Assembly: GCF_024498175.1 (NCBI RefSeq)
Contig: NZ_CP101823.1
Coordinates: forward strand, 930,001 to 994,000
Source of the DNA: Haloplanus salinarum
Lineage (GTDB): Archaea > Halobacteriota > Halobacteria > Halobacteriales > Haloferacaceae
Length of the DNA: 64,000 nucleotides
Direction of reading: 5' to 3'
Position numbers and translations under genes: made by a program
The notes under the pieces: generated by a model
Databases searched by the model: none
What the model was told of the DNA's origin: nothing
Seen by the model: the letters and a program-made list of their open reading frames with translations, nothing else
In this document: piece after piece, positions 33,619 to 42,402 of the stretch
Position numbering within the stretch: position 1 is the first letter of the stretch
Layout of the letters: every line of letters begins with the position of its first letter

Positions 33619-35705
33619 AGGGTGTCTGGATCGAGGGTCAGTCTGAGGTCGACCGCCTGCACGCCGTCGGGGCGAGCCACCAGCGGGTTCACGTCGAGTT
33701 CGAGGATGGCCGGGAAGTCGGTGACGAGCTGCGAGAGGCGGGCCAGCGCCTCCGTGACGGCCGGCTCGTCCACGGGGTCGCGTCCCCGGGCGCCGGACAG
33801 GAGCGGGGCGGCCTGGATCTCGTCGAGCATCGCCCGCGCCTCCGACTCGGCGAGCGGCGCGAGACGGAGGGCGGTGTCCTCCATCACCTCGACGAAGACG
33901 CCGCCGAGGCCGAAGAGAACGAGCGGCCCGAACTGCGGATCGCGGTTCGTCCCGGCGATGGTTTCGACACCCGACTCCGTCTCCACCATCTCCTGGACCT
34001 GGACGCCGAGGATCGTCGCGTCGGGTTGGTAGTTCCGCGCCCGGGTGACCAGGTCCTCGAAGGCGTCGTACACGTCCTCGTGGGCGACGCCGACCTTCAC
34101 GCCGCCGATGTCGGACTTGTGGAGGATATCGGGGCTCACGATCTTCATGACGACCGGGTCGCCGATCCGCTCGGCGACCGCGAGGGCGTCGACCGGCGAG
34201 TCGACCACCTCGCCCGCGGGCGTCGGGATGCCGTAGGCGTCGAGCAGCGGCATGGCCTCGACGCCGAGTCGCGTCGCCCCCCGCTCGCCGGCCCGTTCGA
34301 GGACGTCCCTGGCCGCCTCCCGGTCCACGTCGTAGGTCGTCGGCTCGGCTCGCTCCCGCTCGCGGATCTCGCGGTACCGCGAGAGGGTGCCGAGGCTTCC
34401 GACCGCCCGGGCAGGGTCGAAGTAGTTCGGGATCCCCGCCGCGTCGAGGGCGTCCTCGGCCGACCGGGCGCGCTCGCCGCCCATCAGACACGTCGTCACG
34501 GGGACGCCGTGCCGGGCTTGGAGGTCGGCTACGTCCGCTGCCAGGTCGCCGTAGTCGAGCGTCGCGGTGGGGGCGGCGATGACGACGGCCGACCCCACGG
34601 CGTCGTCGTCGAGGACGGCGTCGACGGCCGCACACAGTCGCTCGTTGTCGGCGTCGCCGATGACGTCCACCGGGTTGTAGACGTTCGCCCCCTCGGGCAG
34701 GCGGTCGCGGAGCCGCTCCAGCGTGTCGTTCCCGAACTCCGCGAGGGACAGGGGCGCGTCGCCGACGGCGTCCGTCGCCATCACGCCCGGCCCGCCGGCG
34801 TTGGTGACGACGGCCACCCCGTCGGTCTCCGGGACGGGTTGTCCGGCGAGGACGCGCGCGGCGTCGAAGAGTTCCTGGACGGTGTCGACGCGGACGACTC
34901 CCGCCTCCCGGAAGCCGGCCGCGGCCGCCCGGTCCTGCCCCGCCATCGCCCCCGTATGCGAGGAGGCGGCCTGAGCCCCCGCCTCGGTCCGCCCCGACTT
35001 GACGACCACGACGGGCGTCTCGGGGGTCACCTCGCGGGCCACCTCGACGAACCGGCGACCGTCCTCGACGCTCTCCAGGTAGCCGACGATGACGTCCGTT
35101 CCCTCGTCGTCCCCCCACGAGGCCACGAAGTCCGCCTCGTCGAGGACGGCCTTGTTGCCGAGCGACACCACGTCCTTGAAGCCGACGCCGTGGTCGGCCG
35201 CCCAGTCGAGGACCGCGGTGACGAAGGCCCCCGACTGGCTCAGGAACGATATCGAGCCGGCAGGCGCCGCCCGCGGGGCGAACGTGGCGTTGAGACCGAC
35301 CGGCGTGCCGATGACCCCGAGGGAGTTCGGCCCGACGACGTTCAGGTCGTATTCGTCGGCGAGCGCGATCAGGTCGCGTTCGCGGGCGGCGCCCTCGCCA
35401 CCCGCCTCGCCGAACCCCGCCGAGATGACGACGACGTGTCGGATGCCCGCCTCGCCGGCCTCGCGAACGACGTCGAGCACCGCGGACGCCGGCACCGCCA
35501 CCACGGCCAAGTCGGCGTCGGTGTCGCCGACCCGGTCCCTCGCCGGTAAGCCACACACCGTCTCGTAGTTCGGGTTGACGGGAACCACCTCGCCGTCGAA
35601 ATCGGCGAGGTTCTCGACGAGCGCGCGCCCGACCGATCCCGGACGCTCCGTCGCGCCGACGACGGCGACACGATCCGGCGCAAACAACGGGGACAGTCCT
35701 CCCAT
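33615..35705 (-). CDS. acd: ADP-forming acetate/acyl-CoA ligase, fused alpha-beta
   Basis: This 696-residue protein opens with a CoA-binding Rossmann domain (VAVVGATERPGSVGRALVEN). It continues with two succinyl-CoA-synthetase-like flavodoxin domains (alpha part, to about 460). It ends with an ATP-grasp domain (beta part, DPVVMKIVSPDILHKSDIGG near 500 and ELDVNPLVA near 675). This is the single-chain ACD of haloarchaea. It conserves energy by acetyl-CoA + ADP + Pi to acetate + ATP + CoA. A minus-strand box near 35731-35736 is centred about 29 bases before the ATG. It is co-transcribed with the BioD/DRTGG gene. Substrate preference among acyl-CoAs is open. Confidence 0.9.
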   Translation of the reverse strand: MGGLSPLFAPDRVAVVGATERPGSVGRALVENLADFDGEVVPVNPNYETVCGLPARDRVGDTDADLAVVAVPASAVLDVVREAGEAGIRHVVVISAGFGEAGGEGAARERDLIALADEYDLNVVGPNSLGVIGTPVGLNATFAPRAAPAGSISFLSQSGAFVTAVLDWAADHGVGFKDVVSLGNKAVLDEADFVASWGDDEGTDVIVGYLESVEDGRRFVEVAREVTPETPVVVVKSGRTEAGAQAASSHTGAMAGQDRAAAAGFREAGVVRVDTVQELFDAARVLAGQPVPETDGVAVVTNAGGPGVMATDAVGDAPLSLAEFGNDTLERLRDRLPEGANVYNPVDVIGDADNERLCAAVDAVLDDDAVGSAVVIAAPTATLDYGDLAADVADLQARHGVPVTTCLMGGERARSAEDALDAAGIPNYFDPARAVGSLGTLSRYREIRERERAEPTTYDVDREAARDVLERAGERGATRLGVEAMPLLDAYGIPTPAGEVVDSPVDALAVAERIGDPVVMKIVSPDILHKSDIGGVKVGVAHEDVYDAFEDLVTRARNYQPDATILGVQVQEMVETESGVETIAGTNRDPQFGPLVLFGLGGVFVEVMEDTALRLAPLAESEARAMLDEIQAAPLLSGARGRDPVDEPAVTEALARLSQLVTDFPAILELDVNPLVARPDGVQAVDLRLTLDPDTL

Positions 35706-35770
35706 CGGGTGACGGTATCACCGGCCGTCGCATAAGTTCGGGGGGCGGTTCCCGCCGGTTTAGGCCGGCC

Positions 35771-35797
35771 AAATATATCAGGATCGTGATAATATTT
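35771..35797. promoter_or_regulatory. AT-rich imperfect palindrome (likely operator) at the ZIP promoter
   Basis: The arms AAATATATCA and TGATAATATTT flank GGATCG; with one bulged base they are inverted repeats. The right arm includes the probable TATA box aatattta, centred about 31 bases before the ZIP ATG at 35826. The site thus overlaps the core promoter, as expected for a repressor of the DtxR/SirR or similar metal-sensing kind. The regulator identity is inference. Confidence 0.5.
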
Positions 35798-35825
35798 ATG
35801 GCCGTCGGCGACCTGTCGTCGGACG

Positions 35826-36638
35826 ATGGCACTGCTAGCGAACGTCGTATTCGTCTTCCTCGCCGGCCTAGTGACTGCCCTGGCCACCGGTCTCGGAGCG
35901 ATTCCCTTCTTCCTGGTCGAGGAGGTGAGCGACCGGTGGAACGTGGCGCTGTGGGGACTCGCCTCGGGGATCATGGTTTCGGCCTCGATGTTCGGCCTGA
36001 TCTTCGAGGGCCTGTCGGCCGCGGACTCGCCGCTCGAGATCGTCCCCGGGTTGATCGCGGGGGTCGTGCTCGTCGTCGTCGCCCACGAAGTGATCGAGAG
36101 TTACGAGGTGAGCCCCCGGCAGTACGCGGAGGCCGACTTCCGGAAGCTACTGCTCATTCTGGGGGTGCTGACCGTCCACAGTTTCCCCGAGGGTGTCGCC
36201 GTCGGCGTCTCCTTCGCCGACCTGGGGCTACGGCAGGCCGCCGGGACGACGCTCGGCCTGTTCGGCGTTGCCGTCCCGCTGCTTGCCGTGTTCATGACCG
36301 TCGCCATCTCGATCCACAACGTCCCCGAGGGTGTCGCCATCTCCATTCCCCTCCGGACGCTCGGCGTCTCGGAGTGGAAGATGGTGTGGTGGGCCGTCTT
36401 CTCCAGTCTCCCCCAGCCGATCGGCGCGGTGATCGCGTTCCTGTTCGTCCGGATCGCCCGGGAGTTCCTGCCCATGGGCTTTGGCTTCGCCGCCGGCGCG
36501 ATGATCTACCTCGTCGTCACGGAGTTCGTCCCCGAAGCGCTGGAGATCGGCGCGGACCTGCCCGGTGGCGGGCGACGCGAACTCGTCGCCGGCGTCGTCG
36601 TCGGCGTCCTCGCGATGCTGCCGCTCCTGATCGTCTAG
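35826..36638 (+). CDS. ZIP family divalent metal transporter
   Basis: This 270-residue protein has eight hydrophobic helices and the two ZIP signature motifs: VHSFPEGVAVG (117-127) and SIHNVPEGVAIS (162-173). Their His and Glu residues form the binuclear metal site. The histidine-rich cytoplasmic loop of eukaryotic ZIPs is replaced by a short polar loop. It would import Zn2+, Fe2+ or Mn2+ into the cell. It stands alone behind a palindromic AT-rich promoter and is divergent from acd. Its stop shares CTAG with the convergent small gene. Confidence 0.9.
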   Translation: MALLANVVFVFLAGLVTALATGLGAIPFFLVEEVSDRWNVALWGLASGIMVSASMFGLIFEGLSAADSPLEIVPGLIAGVVLVVVAHEVIESYEVSPRQYAEADFRKLLLILGVLTVHSFPEGVAVGVSFADLGLRQAAGTTLGLFGVAVPLLAVFMTVAISIHNVPEGVAISIPLRTLGVSEWKMVWWAVFSSLPQPIGAVIAFLFVRIAREFLPMGFGFAAGAMIYLVVTEFVPEALEIGADLPGGGRRELVAGVVVGVLAMLPLLIV

Positions 36639-36919
36639 TGGCTGTGGCCCGTCGCCTCCTCGAAGGTCATGCCGAACCGCTCCTCGAAGAGCGCCTCGGC
36701 CTTCTCGTTGATCGCTTCGAGGTCGGCGGGCACCTCGCCCTCCGCGTGGTGGACGATGGCGTGGGAGCGCTGGACGAAAGAGAGCAGCGCGATCTCGGCG
36801 ACGACGGTCGTCGGCGCCTCGCCCTGCTCGGCGAGGGTGTCGACCAGCCCTTCCGGCAGTTCGAGTTCGTCCGTGTCCCCGTCCGGCCCTTCGATTGTGT
36901 AGGTCTCGGTGTCGACCAT
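36635..36919 (-). CDS. Small conserved haloarchaeal protein of unknown function
   Basis: This 94-residue acidic soluble protein has a hydrophobic helix in TVVAEIALLSFVQRSHAIVHH, a helical ending and a C-terminal GHSH that could bind metal. I see no known motif. A TATA-like cttatacc lies about 28 bases upstream of its ATG. It overlaps the ZIP transporter gene tail to tail. The histidines and the neighbour could hint at a metal link, but this is weak. Codon use is typical of the window. Confidence 0.7.
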   Translation of the reverse strand: MVDTETYTIEGPDGDTDELELPEGLVDTLAEQGEAPTTVVAEIALLSFVQRSHAIVHHAEGEVPADLEAINEKAEALFEERFGMTFEEATGHSH

Positions 36920-36970
36920 GGCGCTACTGGGAGCCGGTGGTATAAGGGCGTGTGGGACTCGGGACGCCGT

Positions 36971-38047
36971 TCAGTCGTCGCCCTCGGCGGCCGCCGGCGC
37001 CTCGCTTTCGGCGGCCGCCCGCTCGCGATCCAGGTCCTCGAGGTAGCCGTCGGCGTCGATGGCGGCCTTACAGCCCATGCCGCCCGCGGTGATCGCCTGC
37101 TGGTAGTGGTAATCGACGACGTCGCCCGCGCCGAACAGGCCGGGGACGCCCGTCGCCGTCTGGCCGGCGCCGTCGCCGCCGGCCGTTTCGAGGTACCCCT
37201 CGTCGTCCATCTCGACGTCCAGTCCCTCCAAGTAGTCGGTGTTCGGCGTGTGGCCGATGGCGTAGAAGACGGCGCCGGCGTCGAAGGCGAACTCCTCGGT
37301 CTCGGGGTCGTCGAGTTTCCCCGTCGGGTGGCCCTCGGGGTGATGGACCATCGTCACGTGGTCGACGCCCTCCGCCTGGGTGCCGTGGAGTTCGGTAACC
37401 TCCGTGTTCAGCTTGAGTTCGATGTCGCCGTCCTCGACGTGTTCCATCACGCGGTCGATCCAGTAGTCCTCGGCGCGGAACTCCTCGCGCCGGTGGACCA
37501 GATGGACCGTCGACGCGAACTTCGTCAGGAAGACGGCCTCCTCGCAGGCGGCGTCGCCGCCGCCGACGACGACGATCTCCTCGTCGCGGAAGAAGGCGCC
37601 GTCGCAGGTGGCACACGTCGACAGCCCGTAACCCATGAGTTCGTCCTCGCCCGGGATGCCGAGGGTCCGTGCGCTCGCCCCCGAGGCGGCGATGACGGCG
37701 TCGGCCGTGTACTCGTCGCCGCTCGACAACGTGACGTGGAAGGTGTGCCCCGGGCCGGGGTCGTCGACCACGTCGACCGACTCGATCACGCCGTTTTCGA
37801 CCTCGGCGCCGAACTTGCGCGCCTGCTCTTTCATGTCGCTGACCAGTTCGGGTCCGCTGATCCCCTCCGGGAACCCCGGATAGTTGTCGACGTCGGTCGT
37901 CAGCGTCAACTGGCCGCCGGGCTCGTCACCCTCGAACACCAGCGGCTCGTTGTTCGACCGGCCGGCGTAGATGGCGGCGGTGAGTCCCGCGATTCCGCTT
38001 CCGGCGATGATGAGACGCCGGTGGTCGGCGCCGTCGGGGTCGCTCAT
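36971..38047 (-). CDS. trxB: Thioredoxin reductase
   Basis: This 358-residue flavoprotein has FAD motif GSGIAG (16-21), redox-active CATC (Cys145 and Cys148), NADPH-site motif GGGDAACEEA and the C-terminal FAD motif GLFGAGDV. These are all in the order of low-Mr thioredoxin reductases. A ~20-residue acidic and Ala-rich tail extends beyond the fold. The ATG at 38047 has ctaaatg about 27 bases upstream, and the longer open frame is excluded on composition. It regenerates reduced thioredoxin in the cytoplasm. No trx gene is adjacent. Confidence 0.92.
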   Translation of the reverse strand: MSDPDGADHRRLIIAGSGIAGLTAAIYAGRSNNEPLVFEGDEPGGQLTLTTDVDNYPGFPEGISGPELVSDMKEQARKFGAEVENGVIESVDVVDDPGPGHTFHVTLSSGDEYTADAVIAASGASARTLGIPGEDELMGYGLSTCATCDGAFFRDEEIVVVGGGDAACEEAVFLTKFASTVHLVHRREEFRAEDYWIDRVMEHVEDGDIELKLNTEVTELHGTQAEGVDHVTMVHHPEGHPTGKLDDPETEEFAFDAGAVFYAIGHTPNTDYLEGLDVEMDDEGYLETAGGDGAGQTATGVPGLFGAGDVVDYHYQQAITAGGMGCKAAIDADGYLEDLDRERAAAESEAPAAAEGDD

Positions 38048-38070
38048 ACACGTCGTTGGTCGGTGGGACC

Positions 38071-38128
38071 CATTTAGCTTGTGTTGTCGTGCGGTGCGGC
38101 GCTCGACCGCTGCCGGCGGTTTCTTGTC
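38071..38128. promoter_or_regulatory. Divergent trxB / DUF357 promoter region
   Basis: For trxB the minus-strand box gctaaatg (38071-38078) is centred about 27 bases before its ATG at 38047. For the plus-strand DUF357 gene the box ggtttcttg (about 38120-38128) is centred about 27 bases before the ATG at 38151. Confidence 0.4.
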
Positions 38129-38150
38129 GCCGCCGCTCCCATCCGCGTCC

Positions 38151-38435
38151 ATGCCCGCCGACCTCCAGGAGAAGACCGACCGCTACGAGCGGATGCTCGC
38201 CGACGCGCTCGACGAGGCCGAGACGCGTCCGCCCGCCGACACGCCCCTCGGCACCGCCGCCGCCGAGTGTCGGGAGATGGCCGCCTCCTACCTCGACGAC
38301 GGCCGGCACTTCCGCGAGGACGACGACCCCGTGAACGCGCTCGCCGCGTTCTCCTACGGCTATGGGTGGCTCGACGCCGGGGTCCGGATGGGGCTCTTTG
38401 CCGTTCCCGCGGGGACGGAGCTGTTCACCGTCTGA
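38151..38435 (+). CDS. DUF357 family protein
   Basis: This 94-residue helical protein is of the archaeal DUF357 type: an N-terminal helix (LQEKTDRYERMLADALDEAE), a central helix around ECREMAASYLDDGRHF, and the recognisable ALAAFSYGYGWLDAGVRMG at about 65-83. The family is widespread in archaea, and its biochemical function is not known to me. The ATG at 38151 begins the conserved region directly. It is divergent from trxB and convergent with cysS, with 28 bases between stops. Confidence 0.85.
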   Translation: MPADLQEKTDRYERMLADALDEAETRPPADTPLGTAAAECREMAASYLDDGRHFREDDDPVNALAAFSYGYGWLDAGVRMGLFAVPAGTELFTV

Positions 38436-38463
38436 ACCGTTCTTGCCCACGTCGTCGGTCGGC

Positions 38464-39945
38464 TCAGTACCGGTACGTCGTCCCCTCGGTCCCGTCCTCC
38501 ACCGTGACGCCGAGTGCCTCCAGGTCGTCCCGGAGTTCGTCCGCCCGCTCGTAGTTGCCGGCGTCGCGTTCGGCCTCGCGCACGTCGAGGACGAGTTCGA
38601 TCAGGTCGTCCGCGAGGCGGGCCTCGCCCTCGCTCCCGCCGCCGAAGTCGAGGCCCAACACGTCGCCGCCCAGTTCCTCGAACGCTTCGATCGCTCGCCG
38701 CAGGCCGACGTAGTCGTACGTCTCCCGGCTGTCGACGTGGCGGTTGACCGCCGTCGCGAGTTCCAGGAGGGCGGCCGTCGCCTCGCGCACCCCGAAGTCG
38801 TCGTTCATCGCCGCGGTGAACTCCTCGCGCGTTTCTTCGACGGCGGACCGTAGGTCCATATCCTCGACTTTCGTCCGGGCGTCGACGCCGTCGCAGGCGT
38901 CGACCGCCGCCTCGTGGGCCCGGTCGAGGCGCTCCCAGTTTTCCGCGGCCTCGGCCATCGCCGCCTCGCTGAACGTCTGTTTCGACCCGTAGTTGGTTGA
39001 GCAGTAGAACGTCCGGATGACGTTCGGGCCGAACTCCGCCAGGGCGTCGGTGACGTAGAAGTAGTTGCCGAGGCTGGAGCTCATCTTCTCGCCCGCCGTC
39101 TCCAGCAGGCCGGTGTGGAGCCAGTACCGGGCGAACTGCTCGCCAGTCGCCGCCTCGCTCTGGGCGATTTCGTTCTCGTGGTGGGGGAAGACCAGGTCGT
39201 GGCCGCCGACGTGGATGTCGATGGTGTCGTCGAGGTGGGTCGTGCTCATCGCCGAGCACTCGACGTGCCAGCCGGGCCGACCCTCGCCCCAAGGGGAGTC
39301 CCACGTCTCGCCCGTCGGCGGATGGTCGCCGAGCGGCCGGTCGTCGTTCCGGTGTTCGGCCACGTCGCTCGGCGAGACGCCGCCGGCCTTCCAGAGCGCG
39401 AAGTCAGCGGGGTGGCGCTTCTCGCTTCGCTCGTCCGGGTCGCCCTGGGACTCCATCTCCTCCAACCGCTGGTTCGAGAGTTTGCCGTAGTCCTCGAAGG
39501 CGGTCACGTCGAAGTAGACCGATCCGTCGGCCTCGTAGGCGTAGCCGCGGTCGATCAGGGTCTCCACCAGGTCGATGATCTCGGGGACGTGCTCCGAGAC
39601 ACGGGGATACACCGTCGCCCGCTTCAGGTTCAGACCGCGCATGTCCTCGATGATGGAGGCGATGAACCCTTCGGCGACGTCGAGTTCCGACGCGCCGAGA
39701 TCGTCCTCGCCGACCCGCGCGACGATCTTCTCGTTCACGTCGGTGAAGTTCTCCACGTGGCGCACCTCGTACCCCAGGTGCGAGAGCCATCGGTGCATCA
39801 CGTCGGCGTGGGTCCACACCCGTGCGTGGCCGAGGTGCGCGTCGTCCGAGACCGTCAGCCCACAGACGTACAACAGGACTTCCTCGCCCGCTGGCTCGAA
39901 CTCCTCGCGGTCGCTGGTCAGCGTGTTGGTCACGGACAGCGTCAT
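38464..39945 (-). CDS. cysS: Cysteinyl-tRNA synthetase
   Basis: This 493-residue class I synthetase has the zinc Cys in LYVCGLTV, the HIGH-type motif HLGH in DDAHLGHARVW, the second zinc region WHVECSAMS, and GEKMSSSLGN near residue 287 (KMSKS motif). It charges tRNA-Cys. Length and domain order are normal, including the helical anticodon-binding part near the end. A box caaatatta centred about 28 bases upstream indicates a leaderless message. It is divergent from the MFS transporter. Confidence 0.95.
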   Translation of the reverse strand: MTLSVTNTLTSDREEFEPAGEEVLLYVCGLTVSDDAHLGHARVWTHADVMHRWLSHLGYEVRHVENFTDVNEKIVARVGEDDLGASELDVAEGFIASIIEDMRGLNLKRATVYPRVSEHVPEIIDLVETLIDRGYAYEADGSVYFDVTAFEDYGKLSNQRLEEMESQGDPDERSEKRHPADFALWKAGGVSPSDVAEHRNDDRPLGDHPPTGETWDSPWGEGRPGWHVECSAMSTTHLDDTIDIHVGGHDLVFPHHENEIAQSEAATGEQFARYWLHTGLLETAGEKMSSSLGNYFYVTDALAEFGPNVIRTFYCSTNYGSKQTFSEAAMAEAAENWERLDRAHEAAVDACDGVDARTKVEDMDLRSAVEETREEFTAAMNDDFGVREATAALLELATAVNRHVDSRETYDYVGLRRAIEAFEELGGDVLGLDFGGGSEGEARLADDLIELVLDVREAERDAGNYERADELRDDLEALGVTVEDGTEGTTYRY

Positions 39946-39967
39946 TGGCGGGGATTCCGGGCCGAGG

Positions 39968-40089
39968 CATTAATATTTGAAGAAAGCCCGCCGTCGGCGG
40001 CCGTCGGCGACGCGAACGGCCCCACGTCCCGACGGGCCCACGGTGTCCGAACGGGAGCGAGGACGACCCCGTCGGGTGACGTTTTAATT
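39968..40089. promoter_or_regulatory. Divergent cysS / MFS promoter region
   Basis: The cysS box (minus-strand aatattaatg, about 39968-39977) is centred 27-28 bases before the ATG at 39945. The MFS box gttttaatt (40081-40089) is centred 28 bases before the GTG at 40113, supporting that unusual start. The 90 bases between the boxes show no further clear element. Confidence 0.5.
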
Positions 40090-40112
40090 GGGTCATCCGC
40101 GTATCGGCGCCC

Positions 40113-41366
40113 GTGGACGACAACGATCGCTCCATCGTCGGGTTCGTCATGGTCGGCCACGCGATGGTGCACACCTACGAGATGTCCATCCCGATCCTGA
40201 TGACGGTGTGGTTGTCGCAGTTCTCGACCACGACGGCGGTACTCGGCGTCGCCGCCGCCGTCGGGTACGGGCTGTTCGGGATCGGCGCGTTACCGGGCGG
40301 GCTGCTGGTCGACCGCTTCGGATCGCGGGTGTTGATCAGCGCCTGTCTGGCCGGTATGGGCGTCTCGTTCCTCCTGTTGGGTCTCGCACCCGGTGTCATC
40401 GGCGTGACGGCCGCACTGGCGGTCTGGGGGGCCGCCGCGAGCGTCTATCACCCCGCGGGACTGACGCTCATCAGCAACGGCGTCGAGGAACGCGGGAGGG
40501 GGTTCGCCTATCACGGCATGGCCGGGAACGTCGGCATCGCCGGTGGGCCGCTGGTGACCGCCCTCCTGTTGCTCGCGTTCGACTGGCGGCTCGTGGTGTT
40601 GCTCCTCGCCGTGCCGGCCTTGCTCGCCACGCTCGCCGGCCTCTCCATCGAGTTCGACCCCGCCGCGGCCATCGAGGCGACGGACGGCGGCTCCCGACGG
40701 CGGTCGCCCGACTCGCTCGGCGAGTTCGCCGGGGAGACACGCCGACTGTTCACGCTCGGCTTCCTGTTGATCTTCGTGATCGTCGGCTTCAACGGCCTCT
40801 ACTACCGGGGCGTGCTCACGTTCCTCCCGGAGTTCCTCGGCGACTTCCTGACGGCGGCCGTCGGCGACGTCCGACCCGGCATCTTCGATCCCGGGAGCCC
40901 GATGGCGGCGGAGTTCGACCTCGCCCAGTACCTCTATGCCGGCCTGTTGACCGTCGGGATCGGCGGCCAGTATCTCGGGGGCCGGCTCACGGAGTCGACC
41001 GAACCGGATCGGGCCCTGATATTCGTCCTCGTCACCCTCACCGTCGTCGCACTGGGATTCGTCCCCGCGGCGGAGACGGGACTCCCGGGGCTCCTGCTCG
41101 CCAGCTTCGCCCTCGGGTTCGCGCTGTTCGCCACGCAACCGCTCACGCAGGCGACCGTCGCCAAGTACTCCGTCCCGGAGGCGAGGGGGCTCTCCTTCGG
41201 CTACACCTACCTCGCCATCTTCGGCGTCGGGGCCCTCGGTGCGGCCATCGTCGGGACCGTCCTCACGTACGCGTCCGTCTCCGTCGTCTTCGTCGTCCTC
41301 GCGGCGTTCTCGACGACGGGGACGTGCCTCGCGCTGGCGCTCGTACGGGCCGGTCGAGTGCCGTAG
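40113..41366 (+). CDS. Major facilitator superfamily transporter
   Basis: This 417-residue protein has about twelve hydrophobic helices. The MFS loop motif between helices 2 and 3 reads GGLLVDRFGSRV (about 58-69), and a long cytoplasmic loop follows helix 6. It starts with GTG, chosen because a strong TATA-like box lies 28 bases upstream and no ATG fits before the first helix. The substrate is unknown. The early HAMVHTYEMSIPI segment, with its histidines and Glu in helix 1, resembles fosmidomycin-resistance-like MFS proteins. It is not in an obvious operon. Confidence 0.8.
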   Translation: MDDNDRSIVGFVMVGHAMVHTYEMSIPILMTVWLSQFSTTTAVLGVAAAVGYGLFGIGALPGGLLVDRFGSRVLISACLAGMGVSFLLLGLAPGVIGVTAALAVWGAAASVYHPAGLTLISNGVEERGRGFAYHGMAGNVGIAGGPLVTALLLLAFDWRLVVLLLAVPALLATLAGLSIEFDPAAAIEATDGGSRRRSPDSLGEFAGETRRLFTLGFLLIFVIVGFNGLYYRGVLTFLPEFLGDFLTAAVGDVRPGIFDPGSPMAAEFDLAQYLYAGLLTVGIGGQYLGGRLTESTEPDRALIFVLVTLTVVALGFVPAAETGLPGLLLASFALGFALFATQPLTQATVAKYSVPEARGLSFGYTYLAIFGVGALGAAIVGTVLTYASVSVVFVVLAAFSTTGTCLALALVRAGRVP

Positions 41367-41469
41367 GGGTCAGGGCCGACCGACACCGCGGAGGAGCCGA
41401 CGCGTCGGTGTCCCGCCCCGCGACGCGCCACCCAGCGTTTTACCGCCCGGTCACGAACTACGGACACAG

Positions 41470-42333
41470 ATGTCCACGGACGAGTTCGACCTCAGCGAAC
41501 CGGAACTGACCGCCGACGACCTCCTCGTTCTCGACGACGAGCGGTTCACCGACGGGGACGTCGCCGTGGTGACGGGGGCGGCGTCGGGCATCGGCCGCGC
41601 CACGGCCGTCGCCCTCGCGGCGAACGGGTTGACGGTCGTCGGGGCCGACGTCGACGAGGGCGGACTCGACGGCACCGTCGACCTCGCCGCCGACGTGGGC
41701 GCCGCGGGCGAGGTCCTGCCGGTGCCTACCGACCTCACCGACGACGGGGACGTGGCCGCGATGGTCGACGCCGCGGCCGAGCGGGGCGACCTGCGCTACG
41801 TCGCCAACGTCGCGGGGATGCAACACATCGCCTCGCTCCCCGAGTTCCCGATGGAGAAGTACGACCAACTGCTCGACGTGATGCTCCGGGCCCCGTTCCT
41901 GACCGCGAAACTCGCGATGCCGCACATCCGCGCGACCGACGATGGCGTCGGTGCCATCGGCAACATGTCCTCGGTTCACGGGCGATACGCCACGCAGGAC
42001 AAGGCCGCGTACATCACGGCCAAACACGGGCTGAACGGACTGACTCGCGCCATCGCCGCGGAGGGAGAGGGTACCCTGCGGGGCTTCTCGGTGAGCGTCG
42101 GCTACGTCCTGACGCCCCTGATGGTGAACCAGATCGAGGACACGGCCGCGGAGCGGGGCATCTCCGAACGGGAGGTCGTCGAGGACGTAATGCTGGGTCA
42201 GGCCCGCTCGACGGAGATGATGACGCCCGCCGAAGTCGCGAACCTCTTCGTCTTCGGGTTCTCGAGCCACGCCAGCCACCTCAACGGCGGCGACATGCTC
42301 CACGACGGCGGCTACTCGACGACCTACGAGTGA
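41470..42333 (+). CDS. Short-chain dehydrogenase/reductase, 3-hydroxybutyrate-dehydrogenase-like
   Basis: This 287-residue SDR has an N-terminal acidic extension of about 30 residues before the NAD(P) motif TGAASGIGRAT. The active site is in GNMSSVHGRYATQDKAAY with ITAKHG following, giving the catalytic Ser, Tyr and Lys. The pattern of Ser-x-x-His-Gly and Ala-Lys-His-Gly recalls D-3-hydroxybutyrate dehydrogenases. ATG at 41470 has gttttacc about 30 bases upstream. The natural substrate is not proven; polyhydroxybutyrate or ketone metabolism is possible. Confidence 0.75.
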   Translation: MSTDEFDLSEPELTADDLLVLDDERFTDGDVAVVTGAASGIGRATAVALAANGLTVVGADVDEGGLDGTVDLAADVGAAGEVLPVPTDLTDDGDVAAMVDAAAERGDLRYVANVAGMQHIASLPEFPMEKYDQLLDVMLRAPFLTAKLAMPHIRATDDGVGAIGNMSSVHGRYATQDKAAYITAKHGLNGLTRAIAAEGEGTLRGFSVSVGYVLTPLMVNQIEDTAAERGISEREVVEDVMLGQARSTEMMTPAEVANLFVFGFSSHASHLNGGDMLHDGGYSTTYE

Positions 42334-42366
42334 GCGAGCGTCGCAACGCTGGAGCGAATCAAAGTC

Positions 42367-42396
42367 CGTATATTGGGGTCGGCGTCTAGAGGAGGG
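42367..42396 (+). promoter_or_regulatory. Promoter and Shine-Dalgarno region of proC
   Basis: gtatatt (42367-42373) is a TATA-like box. A GGAGGG (42391-42396) lies six bases before the proC ATG at 42403. A short leadered message is possible for the proline operon. Confidence 0.4.
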
Positions 42397-42402
42397 TACG
42401 AT

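Noticed and set aside
32557-35832. Minus-strand open frame of 1091 codons
   Set aside because: The real gene is the 353-residue BioD/DRTGG protein at its 3' end. The upstream part is an out-of-frame shadow of acd, with an Arg-rich composition unlike a haloarchaeal protein.
41367-41469. tRNA or other structured RNA in an intergenic gap
   Set aside because: I looked at this and the other larger gaps (for example 14845-14988, 39946-40112) for a cloverleaf and a TTC-containing arm and saw none. Intron-bearing tRNAs could still be missed by eye.
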